Assembly (NCBI RefSeq): GCF_017592395.1
Contig: NZ_JAGFOU010000006.1
Coordinates: 1-64,000, forward strand
Direction of reading: 5' to 3'
DNA: 64,000 nucleotides
From: Actinomyces bowdenii
Lineage (GTDB): Bacteria > Actinomycetota > Actinomycetes > Actinomycetales > Actinomycetaceae
Shown: positions 1 to 11,400 of the stretch, piece by piece
Layout of the letters: every line of letters starts with the position of its first letter
Numbering within the stretch: position 1 is the stretch's first letter
Position numbers and translations under genes: made by a program
Notes under the pieces: generated by a model
Seen by the model: only the letters and a program-made list of their open reading frames with translations
What the model was told of the DNA's origin: nothing
The model's database searches: none

Positions 1-132
1 ACCAGCCAGACCCAGCGCGAGACCGCCTACCAGGACTGGCTGCACTCCTACAATCACCACCGCCCCCACACCGCCCTCGACGGCCAAACCCCCGCCAGCC
101 GCGTCCACAACCTCACGGGGAAGTACAACTAG
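1..132 (+). CDS. IS481-type transposase, C-terminal end (cut by window edge)
   Basis: The first 43 codons read in frame 1 to a TAG at 130-132. They contain YNHHRPHTALDGQTPASR, the typical end of an IS481/IS3-type DDE integrase catalytic domain, followed by the N-L-T-G-K-Y-N tail common in IS481 transposases. Only the C-terminus is in the window, so intactness cannot be judged. The stop lies nine bases before the lipB start, so the insertion sequence end, if present, must be very close to or overlap the lipB leader. Confidence 0.75.
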   Translation, partial: TSQTQRETAYQDWLHSYNHHRPHTALDGQTPASRVHNLTGKYN

Positions 133-141
133 GCTGGGCCT

Positions 142-882
142 GTGCGCCGTGAGGATGTCGAGCTGGGATCCAGGCTCATCCCCTACCGGGAGGGCCGCGA
201 GCTCCAGCGCCGCGTCCACGAGCAGGTCGTGGCGGGCGCGGCGCCCAGCACGCTGCTGCTCCTGGAGCACGAGCCGGTCTACACGGTGGGGCGGCGCACC
301 CGCTCCTGGGAGCGGCCCCCGGGCGACGTCGTCGAGCCGGGGGCGGTCCCGGTCATCGAGGTGGACCGCGGCGGCAAGACCACCTGGCACGGCCCCGGGC
401 AGTTGACCGTCTACCCGATCGTGCGCCTGGCGGCACCGATGGATGTCATCGCCTACGTGCGCGCGCTGGAGGCCGCGGTCATGGAGCTGTGCGGGCTCTA
501 CGGGCTGCCGGCCATGCGGGTGGAGGGCCGCTCGGGAGTCTGGGTGCCCGGGCCCTCGGCCGACCCGGAGGAGAGCGGCGGGCCCGGGGCCGGCCGGGGC
601 GGGTGCGACGGGGATCGGGCGGCCCGGGCGGAGCGCAAGGTGTGCGCCCTGGGGGTGAGAGTCTCGCGGGGCGTGACCCTGCACGGCATCGGCCTGAACG
701 TCGATCCGGATCTGGAGGCCTTCTCCCTGGAGCGGATCATCCCCTGCGGCATTGAGGATGCCGGGGTGACCTCGTTGAGCCGGGAGCTGGGACGGCCCCT
801 GGCCACAGCCGAGCCGGCCGACGCCCTGGTCCGGGCGCTGAGCGCCCATCTGTCGCCGCTGATGGCGGAGGCGCGGCCCTGA
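142..882 (+). CDS. lipB: Octanoyl-[acyl-carrier-protein]-protein N-octanoyltransferase LipB
   Basis: Transfers octanoyl from acyl carrier protein to lipoyl domains, the first step of lipoate synthesis in the cytosol. The family signature GGKTTWHGPGQLTVYP is clear. The catalytic pair is Lys166 (KVCALGVRV) and Cys202 (IIPCGI). Length (246 aa) is normal, but residues about 136-163 form a Gly/Pro/Arg-rich insert just before the catalytic Lys. The GTG start has no clear Shine-Dalgarno sequence and lies next to a transposase stop, so the native promoter or a few N-terminal codons may have been altered by an insertion. lipA follows in the same direction after 118 bp. Confidence 0.95.
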   Translation: MRREDVELGSRLIPYREGRELQRRVHEQVVAGAAPSTLLLLEHEPVYTVGRRTRSWERPPGDVVEPGAVPVIEVDRGGKTTWHGPGQLTVYPIVRLAAPMDVIAYVRALEAAVMELCGLYGLPAMRVEGRSGVWVPGPSADPEESGGPGAGRGGCDGDRAARAERKVCALGVRVSRGVTLHGIGLNVDPDLEAFSLERIIPCGIEDAGVTSLSRELGRPLATAEPADALVRALSAHLSPLMAEARP

Positions 883-1000
883 GCCCGACGCCATAGGCCT
901 GAAGTCCTAATCCGGCCGGGTTGCGGTCTACACTGGTGCCCGCGCCCTGGGGCCCCATGAGGCAGCAGGTCAGGGCCGACCGATCCGAGGAGGATGCCCC

Positions 1001-2242
1001 GTGGCCACCACGCCCATCACAGCCACACCCGCGAGCGCGGCGCAGCAGGTCAGCGGCGCCGACCCGGGCCCCGGGCCCCGCAGCGCCATCCCCGCCGCGG
1101 GGGCCGTGGCCCAGGCCGCCGCCGGGGTCGCCGTCGAGCCCGTGGCGCCCACGGCACATGGCTGCGGCTCCGGATGCGGTTGCGGCCCCTCGCACGGGAG
1201 CGCCGGGAAGGCCTCCGGCGCCTCGGCGAAGGTCGCCCCCGAGGGCCGCCGGCTGCTGCGCGTCGAGGCCCGCAACGCCCAGACCCCCATCGAGTCCAAG
1301 CCCGACTGGCTGCGCACCAGGGCCGTGGTCTCCGAGACCTACCAGGAGGTCAGGGGCCTGGTGCGGGAGAAGAAGCTGCACACGGTGTGCGCCGAGGCCA
1401 ACTGCCCCAACATCTACGAGTGCTGGAACGACCGGGAGGCCACCTTCCTCATCGGCGGGGAGCTGTGCACCCGCCGCTGCGACTTCTGCGATATCGCCAC
1501 CGGCCGGCCCACCGAGTACGACGTCGATGAGCCAAGCCGCGTGGCGGCCTCCATCAAGGAGATGGAGCTGCGCTACGCCACTGTCACGGGCGTCTCGCGC
1601 GATGACCTGCCCGACGGCGGGGCCTGGCTCTACGCCGAGACCGCCCGCCAGATCCACCGGGTCTCCCCCGGCACCGGTGTGGAGCTGCTCATCCCCGATT
1701 TCAAGGTGGACCCGGCGGCGCTGGAGGAGGTCTTCTCCTCCCGTCCCGAGGTCCTGGGCCACAACCTGGAGACCGTGCCGCGCATCTTCAAGCGCATCCG
1801 CCCGGCCTTCTCCTACGAGGGCAGCCTCGAGGTCATCACCGCGGCCTCCGAGGCGGGCCTGGTGACCAAGTCCAATCTCATCCTGGGCATGGGCGAGACT
1901 CGCGCGGAGATCGAGGAGGCGATGGCCGCCCTGGTCGCCGCCAGGTGCGACATCCTGACCATCACCCAGTACATGCGCCCCTCCAAGCTCCACCACCCCA
2001 TCGACCGATGGGTCAAGCCCCAGGAGTTCGTCGAGCTCAGCGAGATGGCCCAGGACATGGGCTTCGCCGCTGTCATGAGCGGCCCCATGGTCCGCTCCTC
2101 CTACCGGGCGGGCATGCTGTGGGGCCGGGCCATGACCAAGCGGGGCTGGCCCATCCCCGAGCACCTGGCCGAGCTGGCCAGGCCGAGCACTGCCCGCCAG
2201 GAGGCCTCCGCCCTCGTGGCCCAGCGCCTGGCAGCCTCCTGA
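1001..2242 (+). CDS. lipA: Lipoyl synthase LipA
   Basis: Radical SAM enzyme that inserts two sulfurs into protein-bound octanoyl groups. The auxiliary-cluster cysteines are C130, C135 and C141 ([12 protein letters not shown]) and the radical-SAM cluster cysteines C156, C160 and C163 (CTRRCDFC). The C-terminal SSYRAG serine that ligates the auxiliary cluster is present. Start is GTG with an AGGAGG ribosome site about 9 nt upstream. At 413 aa it is longer than usual because of an N-terminal extension of about 85 residues containing a Gly-Cys run ([10 protein letters not shown]) between Ala/Pro-rich stretches. It pairs functionally with lipB. Confidence 0.97.
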   Translation: MATTPITATPASAAQQVSGADPGPGPRSAIPAAGAVAQAAAGVAVEPVAPTAHGCGSGCGCGPSHGSAGKASGASAKVAPEGRRLLRVEARNAQTPIESKPDWLRTRAVVSETYQEVRGLVREKKLHTVCAEANCPNIYECWNDREATFLIGGELCTRRCDFCDIATGRPTEYDVDEPSRVAASIKEMELRYATVTGVSRDDLPDGGAWLYAETARQIHRVSPGTGVELLIPDFKVDPAALEEVFSSRPEVLGHNLETVPRIFKRIRPAFSYEGSLEVITAASEAGLVTKSNLILGMGETRAEIEEAMAALVAARCDILTITQYMRPSKLHHPIDRWVKPQEFVELSEMAQDMGFAAVMSGPMVRSSYRAGMLWGRAMTKRGWPIPEHLAELARPSTARQEASALVAQRLAAS

Positions 2243-2285
2243 GGCCGCAGGGCCCCCGCCCGCGCCCGCCCTCGAGTCGTCTATT

Positions 2286-3020
2286 GTGAGACCCGTGAGC
2301 ACCACCCAGGACCCCAAGCCCGCCAAGAGGCGCCGCCTGGCGCAGTACGTCCAGAACGTCAAGGACTCCTACACGATCTCCCGGCGCACCTACCCGTGGG
2401 TGGGGTGGGCGATGCTGGGCGGCGCCCTGGCGGTCCTGGCGCTGGCCGTCGGGCTGTCCTACGCCACCGGGGTGGCGCTGTGGTACTGCCTCAGCCTGGG
2501 CCTGCTCGTGGCCCTGCTGGTGGTCATGACCATCCTGTCCCTCACGGTGCGGCCGGCCGCCTACAGCCAGCTCGAGGGGCACCCGGGCGCCGCCAAGGCG
2601 GTCCTGGACCAGGTGGGCCGCGGCTGGTACGTGGAGTCCGACCCGGTGGCCATCAATCCCAAGACCCAGGAGGTCGTCTGGCGCCTGGTGGGCCGCCCCG
2701 GCGTCGTCCTGGTGGCCGAGGGCGCGCTCCACCGGGCCCAGAAGCTCGCCAAGGAGGAGAACCGCGCCGTCCACCGCATCCTGTCCACCGTGCCGATCCA
2801 CACCATCTACGTGGGCACGGGCACGACCCAGGTGCGGCTGAAGGACCTGCGCTCCGCGCTGCGCAAGCTGCCCACCAAGCCCCTGCGGCTGACCGACTCC
2901 GAGATCTCCCAGGTCGTCAAGCGCCTGAGCTCGCTGTCCAACCGGAGCATTCCCCAAGCCAACAAGGGCATCGATCCCACCAAGGCCCGCATCGACCGCC
3001 GCGCCATGCGCGGCCGCTGA
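2286..3020 (+). CDS. DUF4191 family membrane protein
   Basis: Actinobacterial membrane protein of unknown function that commonly sits between lipA and glnA, as it does here. The N-terminal cytosolic segment RRRLAQYVQNVKDSYTISRR is followed by two adjacent transmembrane helices (about residues 40-85) and a soluble C-terminal domain with the conserved VGRPGVVLVAEG stretch. Starts are GTG at 2286 or GTG at 2295 (MSTTQDPKP); neither has a strong ribosome site, and the second gives the more usual N-terminus. Function is not known. Confidence 0.85.
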   Translation: MRPVSTTQDPKPAKRRRLAQYVQNVKDSYTISRRTYPWVGWAMLGGALAVLALAVGLSYATGVALWYCLSLGLLVALLVVMTILSLTVRPAAYSQLEGHPGAAKAVLDQVGRGWYVESDPVAINPKTQEVVWRLVGRPGVVLVAEGALHRAQKLAKEENRAVHRILSTVPIHTIYVGTGTTQVRLKDLRSALRKLPTKPLRLTDSEISQVVKRLSSLSNRSIPQANKGIDPTKARIDRRAMRGR

Positions 3021-3222
3021 CGCCTGACGCCCATCATCGGCGGCGCCGTCTCCGGCCATCCAGGGCGGGGCCGGCGCAGGGCTCGCGCTGCGGTGGGGCG
3101 CACCCGGGCCGCGCATGCAGGCGAAACACCGGGGCAACATGCCCGCCACTCGCGCGTCACTGCCCGCTCCTAACCTTTTTCACGTCAGCCGCCGCCGTGC
3201 GGAGCCCCCTCCTGGAGGAAAC

Positions 3223-4647
3223 ATGTTCAAGGATGCAGCCGAGGCCCTGGATTTTATTGAGAAGGAGGGTGTCGCACTCATCGACGTCCGCTTCTGCGAC
3301 CTGCCTGGCATCATGCAGCACTTCACCATCCCCGTGGCCGCATTCAAGGATGGGGCGCTGACCGAGGGGCTGATGTTCGACGGCTCGTCCATCCGGGGCT
3401 TCCAGGCGATCCACGAGTCCGACATGAAGCTCATCCCCGATGTCACCACCGCCTTCCTCGACCCCTTCCGCCGTGAGAAGACGCTGGTCATCAACTTCTC
3501 CATCGTGGACCCCTTCACCGATGAGGTCTACTCCAGGGACCCCCGCTCCATCGCGGCCAAGGCCGAGGACTACCTGCGCTCCACGGGCATCGCGGACACC
3601 TGCTACATCGGCGCCGAGGCCGAGTTCTATCTCTTCGACTCCGTGGAGTTCGAGTCCACCCCCGCCGTCTCGCGCTACGCCATCGACTCCGGCGAGGCCG
3701 CCTGGAACACCGGGCGCTCCGAGGAGGGCGGCAACAAGGGGTACAAGACCCGTTTCAAGGGCGGCTACTTCCCCGTGCCCCCCAGTGACCAGATGGCCGA
3801 CCTGCGCGACGAGATGGTGCGCGTGTGCATGGAGGCCGGCCTGGACATCGAGCGCGCCCACCACGAGGTGGGCACCGCCGGCCAGCAGGAGATCAACTAC
3901 CGCTTCAACACCCTGCTGGCCGCGGGCGATGACATGATGAAGTTCAAGTACCTCATCAAGAACGTGGCCTGGCACAACGACAAGACCGCCACCTTCATGC
4001 CCAAGCCGATCCTCGGCGACAACGGCTCGGGCATGCACTGCCACCACTCACTGTGGAAGGACGGCAAGCCCCTGTTCTTCGACGAGCGCGGCTACGGCCA
4101 GCTCTCGGACCTGGCGCGCTGGTACATCGGGGGGATCCTGGCGCACGCCCCCGCGCTGCTGGCCTTCACCAACCCCTCGGTCAACTCCTTCCACCGGCTG
4201 GTCCCCGGCTTCGAGGCCCCGGTCAACCTGGTCTACTCCGCCCGCAACCGCTCGGCCTGCATCCGCATCCCGGTCACCGGCTCCTCCCCCAAGGCCAAGC
4301 GCGTGGAGTACCGCGTCCCGGACCCCTCCTCCAACCCCTACCTGTGCTTCGCCGCCGTCCTCATGGCGGGCATCGACGGCATCCGGGGCCGGATCGAGCC
4401 GCGCGAGCCCATTGACAAGGACCTCTACGAGCTGGCCCCCGAGGAGTACCACGACATCGACAAGCTCCCCTACTCCCTGGACCAGGCCCTGGACGCCCTG
4501 GAGGCGGACCACGACTTCCTCACCGAGGGCGATGTCTTCACCCCCGACCTCATCGAGACCTGGATCGACTACAAGCGGGCCAACGAGATCGAGCCCCTGC
4601 GGCTGCGCCCCCACCCCTACGAGTTCGAGCTCTACTACGACCTGTGA
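3223..4647 (+). CDS. glnA: Type I glutamine synthetase (GSI-beta)
   Basis: Makes glutamine from glutamate, ammonia and ATP; dodecameric cytosolic enzyme. At 474 aa it has the normal GSI-beta length. Family motifs visible are [10 protein letters not shown], the catalytic [10 protein letters not shown], and the adenylylation loop [11 protein letters not shown] with Tyr402, the target of the GlnE protein encoded at 8498-12157. ATG start at 3223 follows GGAGGAA. The roughly 200 bp upstream has no gene and probably holds the promoter. A strong hairpin terminator follows. The adenylylatable Tyr shows this is the GlnE-regulated main enzyme. Confidence 0.97.
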   Translation: MFKDAAEALDFIEKEGVALIDVRFCDLPGIMQHFTIPVAAFKDGALTEGLMFDGSSIRGFQAIHESDMKLIPDVTTAFLDPFRREKTLVINFSIVDPFTDEVYSRDPRSIAAKAEDYLRSTGIADTCYIGAEAEFYLFDSVEFESTPAVSRYAIDSGEAAWNTGRSEEGGNKGYKTRFKGGYFPVPPSDQMADLRDEMVRVCMEAGLDIERAHHEVGTAGQQEINYRFNTLLAAGDDMMKFKYLIKNVAWHNDKTATFMPKPILGDNGSGMHCHHSLWKDGKPLFFDERGYGQLSDLARWYIGGILAHAPALLAFTNPSVNSFHRLVPGFEAPVNLVYSARNRSACIRIPVTGSSPKAKRVEYRVPDPSSNPYLCFAAVLMAGIDGIRGRIEPREPIDKDLYELAPEEYHDIDKLPYSLDQALDALEADHDFLTEGDVFTPDLIETWIDYKRANEIEPLRLRPHPYEFELYYDL

Positions 4648-4707
4648 GCCGGGCGGAGGCCTCGCGCGCCGGACCTGATGGCCCCTGATGGCCAGAGGCG
4701 CGCCGAT

Positions 4708-4746
4708 GCGGGCCCCGGGCCTCTCCGATGAGGCTCCGGGGCCCGC
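4708..4746 (+). terminator. GC-rich hairpin after glnA
   Basis: Inverted repeat with a 16-bp stem (one bulged T) and a 6-nt loop, left arm beginning GCGGGCCCCGGG and right arm ending CCGGGGCCCGC. There is no T-tract, which is usual for actinobacterial terminators. It separates glnA from the ABC-importer operon. Confidence 0.7.
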
Positions 4747-4879
4747 ACTGCGCTGGGACGGGCCCCGGAGCGCCCGCGAAGGGCCCGGAGAATCACGTGC
4801 GGCACTTCACAGAATTTGCATATCTATGCCCCACCATGCATATTTGCCGCCGTTGCTGTTCCCCACAGAGGAGTCCCGC

Positions 4880-5800
4880 ATGAGGATCCACCGCATCACC
4901 GCACTGGGCGTGGCAGCAGTGGTCTGCCTGGCGCTCAGCGGATGCACCCACGCCGCCGACTGGCGCACCAGTGATCGGGACGCCTTCCAGGGCTACGACG
5001 TCTCCGGCATCGAGGTCCAGCCCGAGATCGCCGCCCTCCTGCCCGCGCAGGCCCTGGAGGACGGCGTGCTCGACGTGGGGGCCGCCACCAACTACGCCCC
5101 GGCGGAGTTCCTCAACACCGAGGGCCAGCCCATCGGCTACGACGTCGACCTGACCAGGGCCATCGCCGCCGTCCTGGGCGTGGACTCGCGCACCCACACC
5201 GCGGAGTTCGACTCGATCATCGCGGCCATCGGCTCGAACTACGACGCCGGCATCTCCTCCTTCACCATCACCTCCGAGCGGACCGCCGAGGTGGACATGA
5301 CCTCCTACATCAACGTCGGCTCGCGCTTCAACGTGGCCGCGGGCAACCCCGAGGGCATCACGGCCTCCAGCCACCTGGACCTGTGCGGGCGCACCGTGGG
5401 CGTCCAGGTGGGCACCGCCCAGGAGGAGACCATGCAGGCCTCCGCCCAGGACTGCGCCCCGGCGGGCAGGCCAGCGATGGAGGTGCGCTCCTACGACGAC
5501 CAGGACGCGGCCACCAGCGCGCTGGCCGGAGGCACCATCGACGCCACCTACTCCGACTCCACAGTGGCCGGCTACGCCGTCGAGCGCACCGAGGGCGCGG
5601 TGGAGACCATCGGGCAGGTCGAGGACGCCCTGCCGCAGGGCATCGTCACCTCCAAGCAGGACAAGGAGCTGACCGCAGCGATCCAGGCGGCCGTCCAGTA
5701 CCTCATGGACCAGGGCATCTGGCAGGAGATCCTCCAGGCCTGGGGCGTGGAGGACGCCGCCCTGACCACCAGTGAGCTCAACCCGGCAGTGGAGGGCTGA
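4880..5800 (+). CDS. Polar amino-acid ABC transporter, substrate-binding lipoprotein
   Basis: Extracytoplasmic receptor of a PAAT-family importer. The N-terminus (MRIHRITALG...LALSGC) is a lipoprotein signal peptide with lipobox LSGC and Cys at about residue 22. The rest matches the SBP_bac_3 fold: GVLDVGAATNYAPAEF, GQPIGYDVDLTRAIAAVLG and the FTITSERTAEVDM strand. ATG start at 4880 follows GAGGAG. Permease and ATPase genes follow with 3-bp and overlapping spacing, so the three form one operon. Proximity to glnA hints at glutamine or glutamate uptake; the ligand is inferred only. Confidence 0.93.
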   Translation: MRIHRITALGVAAVVCLALSGCTHAADWRTSDRDAFQGYDVSGIEVQPEIAALLPAQALEDGVLDVGAATNYAPAEFLNTEGQPIGYDVDLTRAIAAVLGVDSRTHTAEFDSIIAAIGSNYDAGISSFTITSERTAEVDMTSYINVGSRFNVAAGNPEGITASSHLDLCGRTVGVQVGTAQEETMQASAQDCAPAGRPAMEVRSYDDQDAATSALAGGTIDATYSDSTVAGYAVERTEGAVETIGQVEDALPQGIVTSKQDKELTAAIQAAVQYLMDQGIWQEILQAWGVEDAALTTSELNPAVEG

Positions 5801-5803
5801 GGC

Positions 5804-6807
5804 ATGGGCGCAGCATCGGGCACCACCGGCGCGGGCACCCGCCCCGCGCCCGCCGCCGAGGACTCCAGGAGCACCATCGCGCTCAACAACCCCAAGCCCG
5901 TGCCCCGCCCGGGGACGTGGATCAGCGCCGCCATCGTCGCGGTGCTGGGAGCCATGCTCCTCAACGCCCTCATCACCAATGAGAAGTTCCACTGGGACAC
6001 CGTCTGGTTCTTCTTCCGGGAGGTCCGGGTCATCGCGGCGGTGGGATGGACCCTGCTGCTGACCTTCATGGCCATGGGCATCGGCATCGTCCTGGCGGTG
6101 ACGACGGCGATCATGCGCCAATCCTCCAATCCCGTCCTGCGGGTGGTCTCCCTGGCCTACCTCTGGTTCTTCCGCGGCACCCCGATCTACACCCAGCTGG
6201 TCTTCTGGGGCGCCCTGTCCGCGCTCTACCAGCACCTGAGCCTGGGGGTGCCCTTCGGCCCCGAGCTGCTGACCTTCAAGACCACCACGGTCTTCACGCC
6301 CTTCGTGGCCGCGGTCCTGGGACTGGGCATCAATGAGGGCGCCTACCTCTCCGAGATCGTCCGCTCGGGACTGAACTCCGTGGACCGGGGCCAGTCCGAG
6401 GCGGCCCGCGCCCTGGGCATGGGCAAGGGCCAGATCCTGCGGCGCATCATCCTCCCCCAGGCGATGCGCGTCATCGTGCCGCCCACGGGCAATGAGACGA
6501 TCTCCATGCTCAAGACCACCTCCCTGGTGCTGGCGGTGCCCTTCACCCTGGACCTGACCTTCGTGACCAACGCCTACGCCTCGTGGACCTACCAGACCAT
6601 CCCGCTGCTCCTGGTGGCGGCGATCTGGTACATCATCATCACCTCGATCCTCATGGTGTGCCAGCACTACATCGAGCGCTACTACGGCCGGGGATTCGAG
6701 TCTGGGCGCGACCCGCGCCGTGGTGCGAGGCGATCCCTGTCCGCCCGCCAGCAGGCGATCCTGGATGCCCACACCACCAAGGACGACCCCTTCCTGGAGT
6801 ACACGCC

Positions 6808-6811
<4 letters not shown>
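5804..6811 (+). CDS. Polar amino-acid ABC transporter permease
   Basis: Inner-membrane channel subunit of the HisM/GlnP type. A 45-residue cytosolic N-terminus rich in Ala/Pro precedes the first membrane helix ([19 protein letters not shown]). The EAA-loop that docks the ATPase is [38 protein letters not shown] is typical of the family. The gene starts 3 bp after the receptor gene and its TGA overlaps the ATPase ATG (ATGA), implying translational coupling. The basic C-terminal tail of about 45 aa after the last helix is longer than usual. Confidence 0.93.
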
Positions 6812-7659
<848 letters not shown>

Positions 7660-7690
7660 ATCCAGGGGCGGCCTTCCGCACTTCTGCCCC

Positions 7691-7790
7691 TCAAGACGCG
7701 GATTCACCCTGATAGAGGAGGCCAATCCGCGTCTTGAAGGGCCAATCCGCGTCCTGAAGGGCCAATCCGCGTCTTGAAGGGCCAATCCGC
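7691..7790. repeat. 20-bp tandem repeat with an inverted copy
   Basis: The unit GCCAATCCGCGTCTTGAAGG occurs at 7721-7740, 7741-7760 (one mismatch), 7761-7780 and partly at 7781-7790. Its reverse complement begins at 7691 (TCAAGACGCGGATT, to 7704), so the first copy can form a 14-bp stem with a 19-nt loop. It lies between two convergent genes, so the hairpin could act as a bidirectional terminator. A related, degenerate sequence occurs at 17363-17404. Confidence 0.8.
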
Positions 7791-7812
7791 GGGTGGAGCC
7801 CCGATCAGGCCG

Positions 7813-8451
7813 TCACGGCGCCCGCCAGGCGCCCTCGTTCCAGTCCACGAGGCGCCAGCCGTCCTGGGCGCCCTCGATGAGCGTGATGCCGGTGTTCCCC
7901 ATGGGGTGGTCGGCGATCCAGGCGGGGTCGGCCCCGGCGGCCTCGGCGGCGGCCAGGGCGGTCCACAGGCGCAGCACCGTCCCGTGGGCCACCAGGAGGG
8001 CCGAGCCGCCCTCGGGGGTGGCCTGGGCGATGCGCGACACGACCTCGTCGAAGCGCGCGAAGGTGCTCTCGCCGTCCTCCAGCGAGCCGGGGATGCGGGC
8101 GGCCAGGCGCCCGACCATCCAGGAGCGGGTGGTGTCCACATAGCAGCGCATGGACCCCGCCGCCGTGCTCATCTCCAGGTCACCGGCGAGCACCTCGCGC
8201 AGGCCCGACTCGATGCGCGCGCTCAGGCCGGTGGCGGCCTCGATGGGGGCGATGGTCTGGCGGGCCCGAAGGATCGGGGATACCCACAGGGAGGAGATGC
8301 CCTCCAGATGCCCGGCACGGGCCAGGCGCCCGGGCAGCTCCTCGGCCTGAGCCAGCCCCACCTCATCGAGGGGGTTCCCGGGGAAGGCCGTGTCCAGGGC
8401 CCTCATGACATTGGCGATGGTGCGGCCGTGACGGACCAGGATGAGCTTCAC
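7813..8451 (-). CDS. Histidine phosphatase family protein
   Basis: Cytosolic phosphoglycerate-mutase-like phosphatase. The N-terminal catalytic motif is LILVRHGRTIANV (RHG with the phospho-accepting His at residue 8), the second Arg lies in SPILRARQT, and the second catalytic His in VAHGTVLRL. Length of 212 aa is typical. Start is GTG (MKLILV). The substrate cannot be read from the sequence. It is followed on the opposite strand by the tandem repeat and the convergent ABC operon. Confidence 0.88.
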   Translation of the reverse strand: MKLILVRHGRTIANVMRALDTAFPGNPLDEVGLAQAEELPGRLARAGHLEGISSLWVSPILRARQTIAPIEAATGLSARIESGLREVLAGDLEMSTAAGSMRCYVDTTRSWMVGRLAARIPGSLEDGESTFARFDEVVSRIAQATPEGGSALLVAHGTVLRLWTALAAAEAAGADPAWIADHPMGNTGITLIEGAQDGWRLVDWNEGAWRAP

Positions 8452-8497
8452 GCCCCCGATTCTGCCAGGTCAGCGCCCCGCGCCCGTCCCTGATCCC

Positions 8498-11400
8498 TCA
8501 GCTCCAGGGGTAAGGGCCCTCACGGTGGGGGCGGCGTCGCGCCGCGGGCCCGCGCCTCGAAGCCGTCGGGGACGCCGGGGCCCCGCCCGACGGGCTGCGC
8601 CCCGGCGCCTGCGGCCGCGAGGTCGAGCCCGGAGCCGTGGAGGACGCCGGCCCCGCCGCGCGCCCATCCTCCCGGCCCGAGGACGCCGGCCCCGCCGCGC
8701 GCCCGGCCTCCCGCCCTGCCGGTGCAGGCCCCCATCGGCCGCGCCGCTGGCCCTCCCGCGGCCTGTCGCCCTGGGGCCCCTGGTGCTGCTTCCCGGCCCG
8801 ATCCAGGCCGGCACGGGGGATCGCGGCGCCCGGGACCCCGGCCCGGTTCGGACCGTCGGCGCCGCCAGGGCGGCCAGTGGGCTCGTGCCCCCCGAAGATG
8901 ATGGTCTCGGCCACCGCCCGCGCATGGCGGGCGCTGCGCCGGTAGAGGTCCTCGATCTGCCGCTCGGCCCCCGACTCCAGGCCGATGAGCCGCCCCACCA
9001 GGCGGATGTCCCTGATGGCGTCCGGGAGGGCCTGGGAGCGGGGCCCTGAGGCGCGCCCCGTGCCCAGGACGATGGCCGAGCGCAGCCTGGAGGCCAGGAT
9101 CCACGCGGCGGCCAGGCGGCCGGCCTCATCGGCGCCCAGGAGCCCGCCGGCCGCGGCCGCCTGGAGGGCCTCCAGGGTCGAGGTGGTGCGCAGCCCCTCG
9201 ACCCTCCCGGCGCTGCCCAGCTGGAGGATCTGGGCGCTCCACTCCACGTCGCTCAGCCCGCCCGGGCCGAGCTTGAGGTGACGGGCGGGGGCCACGCCGC
9301 GGGGCAGGCGCTCGGCCTCCACCCTGGCCTTGATCCTGCGGATCTCCCGCAGCTCCTCGGCGCTCAGGCCCCCAGGGGCCCAGCGCAGGGGGCCGATGAG
9401 CTTCTCGAAGGCCCGCCCCAGCGCCGCGTCCCCGGCGCAGGCCCGGGCCCGCAGCAGCGCCTGGCGCTCCCAGACCTGCGCCCAGCGCCCGTAGTAGTCC
9501 GCGTAGGCGCTCAAGGACCGGCTCATCGCCCCCTGGCGGCCCTCCGGGCGCAGGTCGGCGTCCACCTCCAGTGCGTGGGGGCGGGCGGCGGCGAGCAGGC
9601 GCACCATGGTCCTGGCCACGGCGTCGGCCTCCCTGGCGGCAGCATCCTCATCGGCCCCGGCCCGGGCCCGGTGGACGAAGAGCACATCGGCGTCGGAGGC
9701 GTAGCCCACCTCCCTCCCGCCCAGGCGCCCCATGGCGATGACGGCGTGGTCGGCCAGTGCCCCCGGCCAGCGCCCGTGGGGGCCGGGCCCCTGGGCCAGG
9801 GCGGCGGCGCCCTCGCGCTGGGCGATGACCAGGGCCGTGGCCACGCTCATAGCCCCGGACAGGACGGCGTCGGTGGCGTTGCTCAGGACGGTGGCGGTGC
9901 GCTGGGGGTCGATGCCGTCGAGGCAGTCGGCCAGGGCGGCCCGCACCTCCTCGCGGGCGCGCACGCGCACCACGGCCTGGACCGCCTCCAGCGCCTGGGC
10001 CTCCAGTGAGGCCTCATCGGGCCCGCTCAGGGGCCGGCGGCGCAGCACCGCGGCGATCTCCTCGGCCAGGGCGGCGGGCGGGCGGGCGGCCAGCTCGGCG
10101 TCGCCGTCGAGCCAGGCGATGGACTCGGGGAACTCCACGAGCCTCTCGGCGGCCCAGTGGGACCCGGACAGCACCTGGCACAGGCGCTGGGCGGCCACCG
10201 GGGAGTCGCGCAGCATCGCCAGGTACCAGTGGGATCCGCCGATGGCCTCGGAGACCTTCCTGAAGGACAGCAGCCCGGCGTCGGGGTCGGCGCCCTGCCC
10301 GATCCACCCGATGATCACCGGCAGGAGCTGGCGCTGGATGGCGGCCCGCCGGCTCACCCCCTCGGTGAGGGCCTGGATGTGGCGCAGTGCGCCCTCGGCG
10401 TCGATATAGCCCACCGCCTCCAGGCGCTCCCGGGCGGCCTGGGGGCTCAGGGCCATCTCATCGGCGCTCAGGCGCGCCGCTGCCCCCAGCAGGGGCCGGT
10501 AGTAGATGTCCTCGTGCAGGGCCCGCACCCGGCGGCGCAGCTCGCGGAAGGTCGTCCGCAGGGAGGGGCCGTCGGCCAGGCTGCGGTGCACGCTGCGCCC
10601 CAGGCGCCGCAGATCCTCCTCCTTGGCGGGCATGCTGTGGGTGCGGCGCAGGCGATGGAGCTGGGCGCGGTGCTCCAGCAGGCGCAGGCCCTTGTAGCAG
10701 TCGGCCATGGCCGCCGCGTCCTGGCGGCTGACATACCCGCCGGCCGACAGCGCCTCCAGGCCCGCCAGGGTCTGGCGCACCCGCAGGGAGGCATCGGCCC
10801 GCCCGTGGACCAGCTGGAGGAGCTGGACGGTGAACTCCACGTCGCGCAGGCCCCCAGGGCCCAGCTTGATGCGCAGGTCGGGGCCGGAGCGGGGACCGGA
10901 CTCCCGCTCCACGCGCCGGCGCATCGCCCGGGCGTCCTCCACGAAGTTCTCCCGGCTGGAGGCCTGCCACACCAGGGGGGCGATGGCCTGCTCGTAGGCG
11001 GCCCCCAGCGCCGCGTCCCCCGCGCAGGCGCGGGCCTTGAGCAGGGCCTGGAACTCCCAGGAGGCGGCCCAGCGCTGGTAGTAGGCCAGGTGGGAGTCCA
11101 GGGTGCGCACCAGGGCGCCGTCCTTGCCCTCGGGCCGCAGGGCGGTGTCCAGGGGCCACAGGGCGGGCTCGGGGCCGGTGGCCGAGGTGGCGCGGGCCAG
11201 CTCGGTGGCGATCTGGGTGCCGGTCTCCACCAGCCGGGCCTCGGTGATCCCGCACCCCTGGGCGGGCCCGACGACGTAGACCACATCGACATCGGAGATG
11301 TAGTTGAGCTCCTGGGCCCCCGTCTTGCCCATGGCGATGATGGCGAGGGCCACGTCCTGGGCGGGAGGCCCGACAGCGGCGCGGGCGATGAGCAGGGCGC

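Noticed and set aside
737-2362. Long antisense open frames opposite lipA and other GC-rich genes
   Set aside because: High third-position GC removes stop codons on the other strand; these have no ribosome sites or protein features.
7721-7790. Short evenly spaced repeats resembling a mini CRISPR array
   Set aside because: Units are contiguous 20-bp tandem copies without spacers, and no cas genes are near.
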